Shown: in pieces, positions 27,201 through 33,045 of the stretch
How positions within the stretch are numbered: the stretch's first letter is position 1
Layout: every line of letters begins with the position of its first letter
Virus record (IMG/VR): IMGVR_UViG_3300032245_001746
Span: 1 to 64,000 of that record
Direction: 5' to 3' (one strand)
DNA: 64,000 nucleotides
Source of the DNA: a virus
Translations under genes and position numbers: made by a program
The notes under the pieces: model-generated
What the model saw: the letters and a program-made list of their open reading frames with translations, nothing else
What the model was told of the DNA's origin: nothing
Databases searched by the model: none

Positions 27201-27498
27201 TCATTCCTTTTTTTGAAGCAGAATATGCATACATTTCCAGACCAGAAGAGTCAAAACTATTTGCATCTCCAGGAATATATTTGTCAATAATATTTCCTAT
27301 TTCAATTAAATTGAATTTATCATCTTGTTTAATTAAAACAAGCGTATCTGATGTGACAGAATTATCACATATCTCCCATACTAAATGATGTAATCCTTTA
27401 GTATCACTATCTCCAACATACATTCCTGGATTAAATCTTACTGCATCTAGTCCTTCTAAAACTCTAATTTGAGATGCATCATAATTATTTTTTGTCAT
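24232..27498 (-). CDS. gyrB: DNA gyrase subunit B containing an intein
   Basis: 1088 residues including a 442-residue intein (26035-27360), leaving an extein of 646. Extein GHKL ATPase motifs: EICDN/SIDEAMAGH across the splice junction, ISIEDNGRGIPVD and LHGVGASCVNALS. The TOPRIM domain has LFIVEGDSAAGSGKDGRDPEFQAI and ILMADADDDGCHI, then FKGLGEMDADQL. The intein splits the essential Asn-Ser of the ATP-binding EVVDNSIDEA motif, so splicing is required for activity. The ATG overlaps the upstream stop (TAATG). Confidence 0.95.
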   Translation of the reverse strand: MTKNNYDASQIRVLEGLDAVRFNPGMYVGDSDTKGLHHLVWEICDNSVTSDTLVLIKQDDKFNLIEIGNIIDKYIPGDANSFDSSGLEMYAYSASKKGMMHWKKITRLYKHKTSHDLYEVKLQNNLKVNVTDCHSLFTKCNDSIFKSIKTKDLIEGQYVIVPSKVDLNNVDYNEELDCLDIFYNHKGSNVYFESISDFIRLNRSLIKDWLIKENKPSNYYSNFKRFGYVPVKLIVELGLQSKVPKKCKIGFKKSKINRYLNINDDFIKFVGYYLAEGCVRHRPNKDMLDCVLSVGSHELKFLKQVIKTIKNCFGFNPSTRPAHDTANNVYCNKAVAVITDYFKLGRNCYKKSIPSFIWNCSDRQRELLVFAMSSGDGYPTNQFINKNIELKQKLAYTSSSKVLINQFSYLLLSIQKSFSFYKNKVEWYIGNEKSYRCYYAKENNCDLGALKIKSIKKIDGENHPFVYDFSVEDDENFVGGSGGILLHNSIDEAMAGHCNEIKIKIEKDGETISIEDNGRGIPVDMHPTEKKSALEVVLTVLHAGGKFGGSGSGYDASGGLHGVGASCVNALSDLLVAEVHRDGYLWQQSFSEGKPKGKIQKIRSLDKKDKQTGTKIQWHADKQIFKNGIKYNDNIITKRLKEMAFLNKGLKISFINESTGINETFCFDGGIVDYLKYLSEGKEDTYPATPIYASAKSDLTSRPGQQCQVEIALLYSNDDDESIISFVNNIVTTDGGTHVSGFKTALTRVVNTFARNNKLIKENAPNLNGDDVREGLSAIVSIRFPRPEFVSQTKSKLGSTEAETVVSNLTTNMLTSFFDKNAPIVKKIVERALIAQEARTAAKKQSDLIKRKGFLGKSNRMPGKLYDCNTENVAISELFIVEGDSAAGSGKDGRDPEFQAILPIRGKIINAEKKDIASLLKNKEIQSLIIAIGTGIKEDFNIEKLRYNKIILMADADDDGCHISTLLLTFFYRYMKPLVANGHLYLAQPPLYCVDLGKSRIFAWTDQEMQLLVKQNPKSKVVRFKGLGEMDADQLADTTMNVENRRLIKLELNDLAESERMVSVLMGSNVQLRKDHIINQVNSVIKKA
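26035..27360 (-). mobile_element. GyrB intein with LAGLIDADG endonuclease domain
   Basis: In-frame insertion of 442 codons. It starts at Ser (VTSDTLVLIKQDD follows) directly after EICDN and ends GGILLHN before the +1 Ser of SIDEA. Block A-like start, FVGGSGGILLHN end, and two LAGLIDADG-type motifs, FVGYYLAEGC and LVFAMSSGDGY, identify a homing-endonuclease intein. Ser instead of Cys at position 1 is allowed. It sits in the ATP-binding site codons, a typical functionally constrained target. Confidence 0.92.
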
Positions 27499-27962
27499 TA
27501 TTTCTTCCTTCTCAATCTCTTTTTTTTATTTTTAAATAAACATTTAATATAATTACTAATCTTTGAAAAGATACTTTTTTTAACAATTAGTAATGTGGCA
27601 TTTTTGTTTGAACCACAAACATTAATAGCATTAGTTCCGGCGACATCGTAATTAGTCCAAATTCCATTTTTATAAACAACTGTTGGATAATAAAAACCTT
27701 CATCTACATCACAGCCATTATCTCTTACGATAAACACATCTTGATACAAACCTGTGTCTTGTAATTCTTTTGCTATTTTTAAAGCTTTATCTTTGTTCAA
27801 GATTTCATCTTGAAAATATTTGTTCCATTTAAAAAAAATAAATCTTTTTTTAAGAACAAATATTTTTGGAACAATTATACCACATTCGCCATCAGATTTT
27901 TTTCTAGCGTGAATTATATAATGACCTTCTTCTAATGGAAAAGTTTTTATAACTTTGTTCAT
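27498..27962 (-). CDS. Hypothetical protein with basic tail (154 aa)
   Basis: 154 residues from ATG 27962, which overlaps the previous stop (TAATG); the open frame extends 15 nt further upstream. The first half has LEEGHYIIHARKKSDGECGIIVPKIFVLKKRFIFFKWNKYF, then ALKIAKELQDTGLYQDVFIV. The C-terminus is strongly basic (CLFKNKKKRLRRKK), so nucleic-acid or membrane binding is possible. No family recognised. Coupled to gyrB by TAATG. Confidence 0.65.
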   Translation of the reverse strand: MNKVIKTFPLEEGHYIIHARKKSDGECGIIVPKIFVLKKRFIFFKWNKYFQDEILNKDKALKIAKELQDTGLYQDVFIVRDNGCDVDEGFYYPTVVYKNGIWTNYDVAGTNAINVCGSNKNATLLIVKKSIFSKISNYIKCLFKNKKKRLRRKK

Positions 27963-28162
27963 TAATCTTTTCTCCAAGAGGAATTTTCTCTATCTGGAGT
28001 CCAGCCACCGTATTTCATACCATCAAGAAGTTTCCAACCATTTTTTTTAAATTTAACATTATTAGTCGCTTGTTCGGGAGTTAATTTGTCAAATAAAATA
28101 CATTTGTGCCAATAAAACCAATCTTCATGTTGATGCATAAAATCATAAGGGCAATTTGTCAT
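27962..28162 (-). CDS. Small hypothetical protein (66 aa)
   Basis: 66 residues from ATG 28162 (an ATG two codons earlier is also possible). Aromatic and His rich start: MTNCPYDFMHQHEDWFYWHKC. Then LTPEQATNNVKFKKNGWKLLDGMKYGGW. No family recognised. Packed between two minus-strand genes of the gyrase run. Confidence 0.55.
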   Translation of the reverse strand: MTNCPYDFMHQHEDWFYWHKCILFDKLTPEQATNNVKFKKNGWKLLDGMKYGGWTPDRENSSWRKD

Positions 28163-28170
28163 AAACAATC

Positions 28171-28470
28171 TTAACCATAACTAATATGAAAATCAACATG
28201 TTTTTCTACAGTTTGACCTTTTGGCAACCTTTGTTTACAAGCTGTCCCTGTAAATCCTGGACGTTCACCATCTTCAAAATCAGGAGAATTTGGATATTTT
28301 TCTCTCATTTGTTCAACATCTATATAAAGTTCTTGAGTAAAAGATTTCTTTTTAATAACATCTGCTAACATTTTATCTAATACAGAACCTTTCACATCTA
28401 ATTTGGTACTATCTACATAGTATTTATGAGGTTCATGATCATCATAAAATTCTTCGACTAACACAAACAT
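28171..28470 (-). CDS. Hypothetical protein (99 aa)
   Basis: 99 residues. N-terminal beta strand MFVLVEEFYDDHEPHKYYVD, helix VLDKMLADVIKKK, then a Pro/Gly-rich part FEDGERPGFTGTACKQRLPKG and EKHVDFHISYG. No catalytic signature. First gene of the gyrB-proximal run; a 64-bp gap separates it from the next upstream gene. Confidence 0.6.
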   Translation of the reverse strand: MFVLVEEFYDDHEPHKYYVDSTKLDVKGSVLDKMLADVIKKKSFTQELYIDVEQMREKYPNSPDFEDGERPGFTGTACKQRLPKGQTVEKHVDFHISYG

Positions 28471-28534
28471 AATTTTTTCCTTAAATAAAGTTTAATGATA
28501 AATCGAGTTATTTTAAAAATTCTTTAATTGATTT

Positions 28535-28858
28535 CTACAATAAAGTTGATTCAATTGTATTGAATTCATTTTCGTTTTTAAGTTTAATTAAACATTTAAT
28601 TAAAGCATCAATAAAAGATCTTGTTCCATCTTCTTGAGCTATACAAAAATCATTTGATGAAATATAAACACCCCATTGATCTCTTATAAATTCAAATAAT
28701 AAAGTTTCTTCATTGTTTGAATTTAAAAAAATTAAACTAGATCCATTTTCTGGATCTAGTTTAATTTCAATTTTGGGAGATTCATTTGATCCGCAATTAT
28801 CAAATTCAAGCGAATATACTGTTTGTAAATTTTGATTTACCATAAAAACAAATTTCAT
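28535..28858 (-). CDS. Hypothetical protein (107 aa) containing a long hairpin
   Basis: 107 residues, beta-rich then helical (SFIDALIKCLIKLKNEN). No family recognised. The coding sequence carries a perfect 17-bp stem hairpin (28729-28767). A minus-strand TATAAATA-like AT box lies in the 24 bp upstream, with no clear ribosome-binding site. Confidence 0.6.
   Translation of the reverse strand: MKFVFMVNQNLQTVYSLEFDNCGSNESPKIEIKLDPENGSSLIFLNSNNEETLLFEFIRDQWGVYISSNDFCIAQEDGTRSFIDALIKCLIKLKNENEFNTIESTLL
28729..28767. repeat. 17-bp-stem hairpin inside a coding region
   Basis: Perfect inverted repeat, 17-bp stem (core taaactagatcca and complement) with a 5-nt loop ttttc, entirely within the 28535 gene. 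No U-run follows on either strand, so it is not an obvious terminator. Confidence 0.75.
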
Positions 28859-28882
28859 TAAAAAGTATTTAACATATTTATA

Positions 28883-29653
28883 TTAACATAAATATCCAGC
28901 TCTAAATACATATTCAGAATGAGAATATTGTACAAGACTATATGGCATTAAAATAGGTTTTGAAAAAATTGTTTTTGGATATCTTCCAAAGATGTATTTT
29001 TGTACGTTACAATCTGATATTATCAGATCAATATCATTTAAAACAGAACTTGAAATCTTATCAAGTAAAACTTGAGGAATTATAATATAATCAAAATGTA
29101 ATTTTGGATTAATTTTATTATCAATAAAATATTCTAATGAAAAATTAGATTTATTAAAATTATCTAATATATTAAAAATTAATATATCTAATTGTTTAGC
29201 TATTTGGTGTGAAACGTTTGGTTCCGAACATTTAAAAGCAAACGTTAAAATTGGAATTCCTATTGCATCAAAAATGTCAAATTTATTATAAAAAAAACAT
29301 AAAGATGCTGGACTTATTGCTGGTTGTATAGCTATACATTTTCTTAATGAACACTTCAACCAAGATTCTTTCATTAAAGATAACAAATTGTTTTTATCAT
29401 AAAATCCACATCTATCACAATAATTGTCACAATTATTTAATAAAATTGAAAGTGTTGTTCTATCTTGTTCTGATATATCATTTAAAAAATGAGTTTTTGA
29501 CCATTTTTCAACAATTTTATCAATTTCATATTTAATGTTAGAAAAATCTTCCAAAGAATTCTGTCTATCAATCATTAACTCTTCATTAGAAGATGAAAAA
29601 TCAAGTAATTCTTCACCCAATAAATTTTTATTTAAATCATCTGACTCTTTCAT
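28883..29653 (-). CDS. Hypothetical protein with Cys motif (256 aa)
   Basis: 256 residues. An acidic, Ser-rich N-terminus is followed by a helical domain. CDNYCDRCGFYDKNNL and LKCSLRKCIAIQPAISP suggest a possible metal-binding cluster, then FDAIGIPILTFAFKCSEPN and a helical tail. I do not recognise it. The gene ends a minus-strand unit and starts 26 bp downstream of the tmRNA 3' end, so it may be co-transcribed with the tmRNA. Confidence 0.55.
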   Translation of the reverse strand: MKESDDLNKNLLGEELLDFSSSNEELMIDRQNSLEDFSNIKYEIDKIVEKWSKTHFLNDISEQDRTTLSILLNNCDNYCDRCGFYDKNNLLSLMKESWLKCSLRKCIAIQPAISPASLCFFYNKFDIFDAIGIPILTFAFKCSEPNVSHQIAKQLDILIFNILDNFNKSNFSLEYFIDNKINPKLHFDYIIIPQVLLDKISSSVLNDIDLIISDCNVQKYIFGRYPKTIFSKPILMPYSLVQYSHSEYVFRAGYLC

Positions 29654-29678
29654 AAATTGCTTTCATTAAAATTAAGAG

Positions 29679-30043
29679 TGGATACGGCGAGAGTTGAACT
29701 CGCGTCTAACATAAAATAACTGAAAAAATACTACATGTTTATTCAATTTTTAATTTAATTAAAATTTAATTAATTGACAAAATAAAATTTTAACGATCAA
29801 ATTTAAAATAAACTTGAAAATTTCAACTAATCTTAACTTAAATCTCGTTGAATAATTTAAGTGCAATCAAATTTTACGAAAGATTTTTTGACGCTATTGA
29901 TTTCGCTTCTCAAATCTTGACTGACTAAGCAGCCAAACGAACAGTTTCGCCATTTACGGCTTGATCAATTTTTAAGTAGCCATTGATCAACTACTACATG
30001 CGTTTTGCAATTAATATTATGATATCGAATGCCCAACGTACCC
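29679..30043 (-). ncRNA. ssrA: Transfer-messenger RNA (tmRNA)
   Basis: 365 nt on the minus strand. The 5' end GGGTACG (30043-30037) pairs with CGTATCC (29686-29680) to form a 7-bp acceptor stem with one G-U pair, followed by discriminator A at 29679; CCA is not encoded. The T arm is GCGAG-TTCAACT-CTCGC, identical in loop to bacterial tmRNA, and the 5' side carries the GGGCATTCGA segment that matches tmRNA GGATTCGA. A pseudoknot-like element (two TTGATCAA copies, and GGC with GCC) lies before the tag reading frame. tmRNA rescues stalled ribosomes and adds a degradation tag. It is one-piece, not permuted. Confidence 0.93.
29925..29960 (-). other. tmRNA tag-peptide reading frame
   Basis: In-frame codons GCC GTA AAT GGC GAA ACT GTT CGT TTG GCT GCT TAG give AVNGETVRLAA and stop. 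The C-terminal LAA matches bacterial tags recognised by Clp/Lon-type proteases. The exact resume codon is uncertain: GCC may belong to pseudoknot 1, and GGC has the U(-5)A(-4) context seen before the E. coli resume codon, giving GETVRLAA. The terminal sequence is certain; the first three residues are not. Confidence 0.85.
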
Positions 30044-30064
30044 ATAATTATAACACAACACTAT

Positions 30065-30092
30065 ATATTACCATCATTTGATTTCTTGTAAA
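30065..30092 (-). promoter_or_regulatory. Putative promoter of tmRNA
   Basis: Minus-strand TTTACA (30092-30087) and TAATAT (30070-30065) with a 16-bp spacer, ending 21 bp before the mature tmRNA 5' end. This would give a short leader removed by RNase P. A second TATAAT is closer to the 5' end. In such AT-rich DNA the call is weak. Confidence 0.3.
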
Positions 30093-30162
30093 GCTATTTT
30101 TACAATTATCAACAAAAAAACAAGTCAAATTTACCAAAGATGGAACTTTTTAAAACAATATA

Positions 30163-30660
30163 TTAATATCTGGAATAATCGTACGCTTTAAATTTTCCAC
30201 TTTTAGTTGAACCAACTTGACAACAATCATATTCATTAGCCCAATCTGGCAGATCTTTGTAAGGATGATCTATATTCAATTTTTCCATGATAATAATTGG
30301 AATTCTTGTTTTATTTAAAAAAAACATTTTGCAATTTGCATGTTGCATATTATTTCTTGAATTATATTCATCTTCATTTGAAGCCATTCCTGTTTCACAA
30401 CTTGGAACTTTAATCACAACATTTCTGTTCTTATTGATAAAAGTACACCTGTGTCTGCCGCATTCTGGATATTTGCCAAATCCAAATTTCATTAAAAACT
30501 CTGTACACTTTGGAAGAAAAACATTTTGCCAAAAACCTTGATCTTCAAATTTATATTTAGAATAAATTCCATTATTTAATTCATTAAATAAAAATTCATC
30601 TAACTCTTGAATTGAATTTGCTAACGATTCATTAATCATATATAAACTAAAATTTAACAT
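30163..30660 (-). CDS. Small kinase-like fold protein with capsid-targeting-like N-terminus
   Basis: 165 residues from ATG 30660 (an earlier in-frame ATG adds 8 hydrophobic residues). The N-terminus LNFSLYMINES fits the shared motif. Protein-kinase-like pieces: GRHRCTFINKNRNVVIKVP (a VIK lysine as in subdomain II), a Glu in NEDEY, a hinge-like IPIIIMEKLN, and DCCQVG...GKFKAYDYSRY resembling the DFG-end region. There is no HRD catalytic loop, so phosphotransfer is uncertain. I recall similar 'VIKVP...AYDY' proteins in phages. A packaged kinase-like effector is inference. Confidence 0.45.
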   Translation of the reverse strand: MLNFSLYMINESLANSIQELDEFLFNELNNGIYSKYKFEDQGFWQNVFLPKCTEFLMKFGFGKYPECGRHRCTFINKNRNVVIKVPSCETGMASNEDEYNSRNNMQHANCKMFFLNKTRIPIIIMEKLNIDHPYKDLPDWANEYDCCQVGSTKSGKFKAYDYSRY

Positions 30661-30771
30661 AATTATAATTATATATTCAAACAAACAAAATCATTAAATA
30701 AAATATAGAAAAATTCAAAGCAATTTAAAATTTTATAAAGATTAAACATAAATATAAAAAAGGAGTTTTTT

Positions 30772-30942
30772 ATGAAAATAAATAATAATAACAAAAAATT
30801 ATTAGGTGTATGTTCTGGAATTGCTAATTCCTTTAATGTTGACCCAATAATTACTAGAATTATTTTTTTAATAAGCATGTTTTTATCATTTGGAACAGCT
30901 TCACTAGTTTATTTAATTTTATGGATTTTAATGGAAAAATAA
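30772..30942 (+). CDS. PspC-domain small membrane protein
   Basis: 56 residues, too short for most ORF cut-offs. The sequence KKLLGVCSGIANSFNVDP followed by IITRIIFLISMFLSFG and SLVYLILWILM is a textbook PspC domain (phage-shock-protein C type): a short amphipathic start and two membrane spans. A strong ribosome-binding site aaggag lies 8 nt before ATG 30772. PspC proteins sense or transmit inner-membrane stress, and stand-alone PspC domains also occur as toxin-antitoxin-like membrane factors. The acidic-repeat gene follows by 16 bp on the same strand. Confidence 0.85.
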   Translation: MKINNNNKKLLGVCSGIANSFNVDPIITRIIFLISMFLSFGTASLVYLILWILMEK

Positions 30943-30958
30943 CCCAATAAAGGAAAAT

Positions 30959-31909
30959 ATGTTTAAAAAATTTAAATCTTTCTTAGAAGAAAAAGAAAAA
31001 TCATTAGTTGGTGATGTAAAAACAAAATTGGTCGCAGATTACGAAGGACCAGAAGAAAAATATCCACCATCAAATGGCAAAAAAGAAAAAGTAGCACCAT
31101 ATAAAACTCCAACATCAAGTGTTGATCCTAATAAAAAAGAAAAAGGATTAGCTGATTTAGGAGATGGCGATTTAGTGTATGAACCAGATATTCATGGAGA
31201 AAAAGAAAAAAACTTAGGTAATTATCCTAAATCTAAAAATGAAGCATTCATTGAAAAAACTTCAAAACTAGACAATAAAACATTTATTGAAATGATGCTT
31301 AAAAAGAATAAAAAAAATAAAAGTTTAATGGAAGGTCCAAAAAATCCAAACAACAAATTTGAAGTAATTAAATTCGTTGCAGACCTTGCAGCTAAAGATA
31401 AAACATGTGTTGAAAACTTTATTCATGATTCTAAAAGAAGCGGATCTTTAAAAGGTTTACTTGAATATGCATTAAATTTAACAGAAACATATGAAATATT
31501 AGCTGAATTATTTCAAGATAAAACACAAGGAAACTCCAGATTTAATCGATTAGAAAGAGCTTTAGAACAAGTTGGATTGCCACAACATAAATCATCAGAT
31601 TTAGAACTTAACAAAAAATCAAGTATGGATGACATGGACGACGATGATATGTCTCCAGATGATGATATGGATGGTATGGACATGGATGATGAAGATATGG
31701 ACGACGATATGTCATCAGATGAAGACATGGATGATATGGATATGGATGATGAAGATATGGACGACGATATGTCATCAGATGAAGATATGGATGATATGGA
31801 CATGGATGATGATATGTCACCAGATAAACATCCAAATAAAATGAAATCACATGATGATATGGGAGTTGGAATGCTTAAAAAGAATCCTTTTTCTAAAGGA
31901 TTTAAATAA
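30959..31909 (+). CDS. Acidic Asp/Met-repeat protein with capsid-targeting-like N-terminus
   Basis: 316 residues. The N-terminus KFKSFLEEK (residues 4-12) fits the shared motif. The middle contains a predicted helical region (FEVIKFVADLAAKDKTCVENFIHDSKR...LTETYEILAELF). Residues 224-290 are almost only Asp, Met, Ser and Glu in 20-residue repeats, giving an extreme negative charge. Ribosome-binding site aaagga. Highly acidic proteins in phage heads can act as DNA mimics or counter-charge internal proteins; this is speculation. It converges with the ART-like gene (8 bp overlap). Confidence 0.6.
   Translation: MFKKFKSFLEEKEKSLVGDVKTKLVADYEGPEEKYPPSNGKKEKVAPYKTPTSSVDPNKKEKGLADLGDGDLVYEPDIHGEKEKNLGNYPKSKNEAFIEKTSKLDNKTFIEMMLKKNKKNKSLMEGPKNPNNKFEVIKFVADLAAKDKTCVENFIHDSKRSGSLKGLLEYALNLTETYEILAELFQDKTQGNSRFNRLERALEQVGLPQHKSSDLELNKKSSMDDMDDDDMSPDDDMDGMDMDDEDMDDDMSSDEDMDDMDMDDEDMDDDMSSDEDMDDMDMDDDMSPDKHPNKMKSHDDMGVGMLKKNPFSKGFK
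31625..31822. repeat. Acidic 60-bp coding repeats
   Basis: Two near-identical 60-bp units (31685-31744 and 31745-31804) flanked by degenerate partial copies. Codons are nearly all gat, gac, gaa and atg. The differences between the two units are synonymous gat/gac changes, which suggests recent duplication with selection on the protein. Confidence 0.85.
31883..31902 (+). terminator. Putative terminator at the end of the acidic-repeat gene
   Basis: 8-bp stem (aatccttt / aaaggatt) with a 4-nt loop, overlapping the last codons. It is followed by taaataatttttctt on the plus strand. Moderate strength. Confidence 0.45.
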
Positions 31910-32780
31910 TTTTTCTTAATTCATATCTAATAAATGGTCCAGATCTACTGCCTTCTCTTGGAGAAGACAAGGTATACAAATTATTATAAGATCCATTATC
32001 ATCTTTTAAAGGAATATATTTATAAACAAAGTCTAAGGTGCCTGCCTTAGACTTTGTTGGCGTTAACATCCAAGCGTGTTTTATTTCTTTGGAACTTAAT
32101 TTACCAATATGTGCAAATTCTGAGAAAGGAATTGCATCTGGCATATCTTGATGACTTTTCACATTATCTCTTGATATTGCAATTACAATAGAAGGTTTTT
32201 TAATAGATGTTTGAAATTGCATTGGAGCAAAACCATTAGCATAATATTCTGCTGTTTCTGCAGAGCCATAGAAAGTTAAATCATTTTGAATATCTCCCAA
32301 ATTATAATCATTTCTGCTTTGAATAAATCCATTTTTTCTTATGAATTGCCATTCTTCATAAGACATTCCTCGATAAACCAAATTTGGATCTTGTGGAATT
32401 TCTTTAACAGCATCTTTTGGAGATTTATGCAAATAATAACCTGTTTTACCGCCATTGTGTTTTAAATCTAAATGATAAAAATCCCCATTTGGATCAGCCA
32501 TTTCTGGCTTTCTAAATAACTTTGGTTTATTTTGAAAAGAAAAAATAATTTCACTATATCCAGAATGTATTTTCTTCAAAAAAATATCATATCTGTCTCT
32601 AAAATTAGTAAATTCATTTCCATAATATTGGTGAAAAGATTTTCTAACAAATTGTTTTAATTCATCTGAATTAACATTTTTAACAGGTCTCATTCCTGGA
32701 CCTACAACTAAAGGAAATTCTTTTATATCATTATTAATGTAAATAGATTCAGAAAATAACCAATCTTTAAAATTAAACAT
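31902..32780 (-). CDS. ADP-ribosyltransferase-like protein with capsid-targeting-like N-terminus
   Basis: 292 residues. The N-terminus FNFKDWLFSES matches the shared motif. From residue 135, VYRGMSYEEWQFIRKNGFIQS with R137 resembles the Arg-type (R-S-E) or PolyVal-associated ART start. LTFYGSAETAEYYANG (168-183) has the Ser/Tyr core, then a beta-rich C-terminal half ending in PFIRYELRKI. The catalytic Glu cannot be fixed. T4 Alt, a head-packaged ADP-ribosyltransferase with a capsid-targeting peptide, is the analogy. An ATAAATA box lies 5 nt before the ATG. A 14-bp hairpin is embedded in the gene. Confidence 0.5.
   Translation of the reverse strand: MFNFKDWLFSESIYINNDIKEFPLVVGPGMRPVKNVNSDELKQFVRKSFHQYYGNEFTNFRDRYDIFLKKIHSGYSEIIFSFQNKPKLFRKPEMADPNGDFYHLDLKHNGGKTGYYLHKSPKDAVKEIPQDPNLVYRGMSYEEWQFIRKNGFIQSRNDYNLGDIQNDLTFYGSAETAEYYANGFAPMQFQTSIKKPSIVIAISRDNVKSHQDMPDAIPFSEFAHIGKLSSKEIKHAWMLTPTKSKAGTLDFVYKYIPLKDDNGSYNNLYTLSSPREGSRSGPFIRYELRKII
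32025..32058. repeat. 14-bp-stem hairpin inside the ART-like gene
   Basis: Perfect 14-bp stem (aacaaagtctaagg and complement) with a 6-nt loop tgcctg, within the coding sequence of the 31902 gene. No U-run on either side. About 115 bp downstream of the convergent acidic-repeat gene's stop. Confidence 0.75.
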
Positions 32781-32784
32781 ACAA

Positions 32785-33045
32785 TTATTTATGTTTAATT
32801 AATTTGTTTAATTTGATATTTTCATCAAAATAAATAGTAATTGATCCTTTATATTTAGTCTCATATGGAGCACCTTCAAAACGCTCTAGATGAACTACAT
32901 TATCAAATTCATCTGTAATATAAAAACCATAAAACAAAAAACTTGAATAAAAAACAAATTTATTTTTTCCAAATTTCAATTTATTACAAAAACTATATGG
33001 ATTATTAATATCAGAATAAAGATTAATTTTATAATTTTGGTTCAT
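32785..33045 (-). CDS. Hypothetical protein (86 aa)
   Basis: 86 residues from ATG 33045, which overlaps the polymerase-half stop as ATGA. Predicted all-beta (INLYSDINNPYSFCNKLKFG, FVFYSSFLFYGFYIT, KGSITIYFDENIK). Aromatic rich. No family recognised. Translationally coupled to the PHP/polymerase gene. Confidence 0.6.
   Translation of the reverse strand: MNQNYKINLYSDINNPYSFCNKLKFGKNKFVFYSSFLFYGFYITDEFDNVVHLERFEGAPYETKYKGSITIYFDENIKLNKLIKHK
32786..32792 (-). promoter_or_regulatory. ATAAATA late-promoter-like box before the ART-like gene
   Basis: Minus-strand ATAAATA 5 nt upstream of ATG 32780 with no ribosome-binding site between. It overlaps the 3' end of the 32785 gene. Confidence 0.4.

Noticed and set aside
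29679-30043. Permuted two-piece tmRNA or a plain tRNA
   Set aside because: The acceptor halves are at the two ends of one 365-nt unit with the tag in the middle; a tRNA anticodon arm is absent.
31513-31850. Overlapping ORFs in other frames of the acidic repeats (Ser/Ile-rich, Tyr/His/Pro-rich, Trp/Met-rich)
   Set aside because: By-products of the GAT/GAC/ATG repeat in other frames; the repeat differences are synonymous only in the acidic frame.
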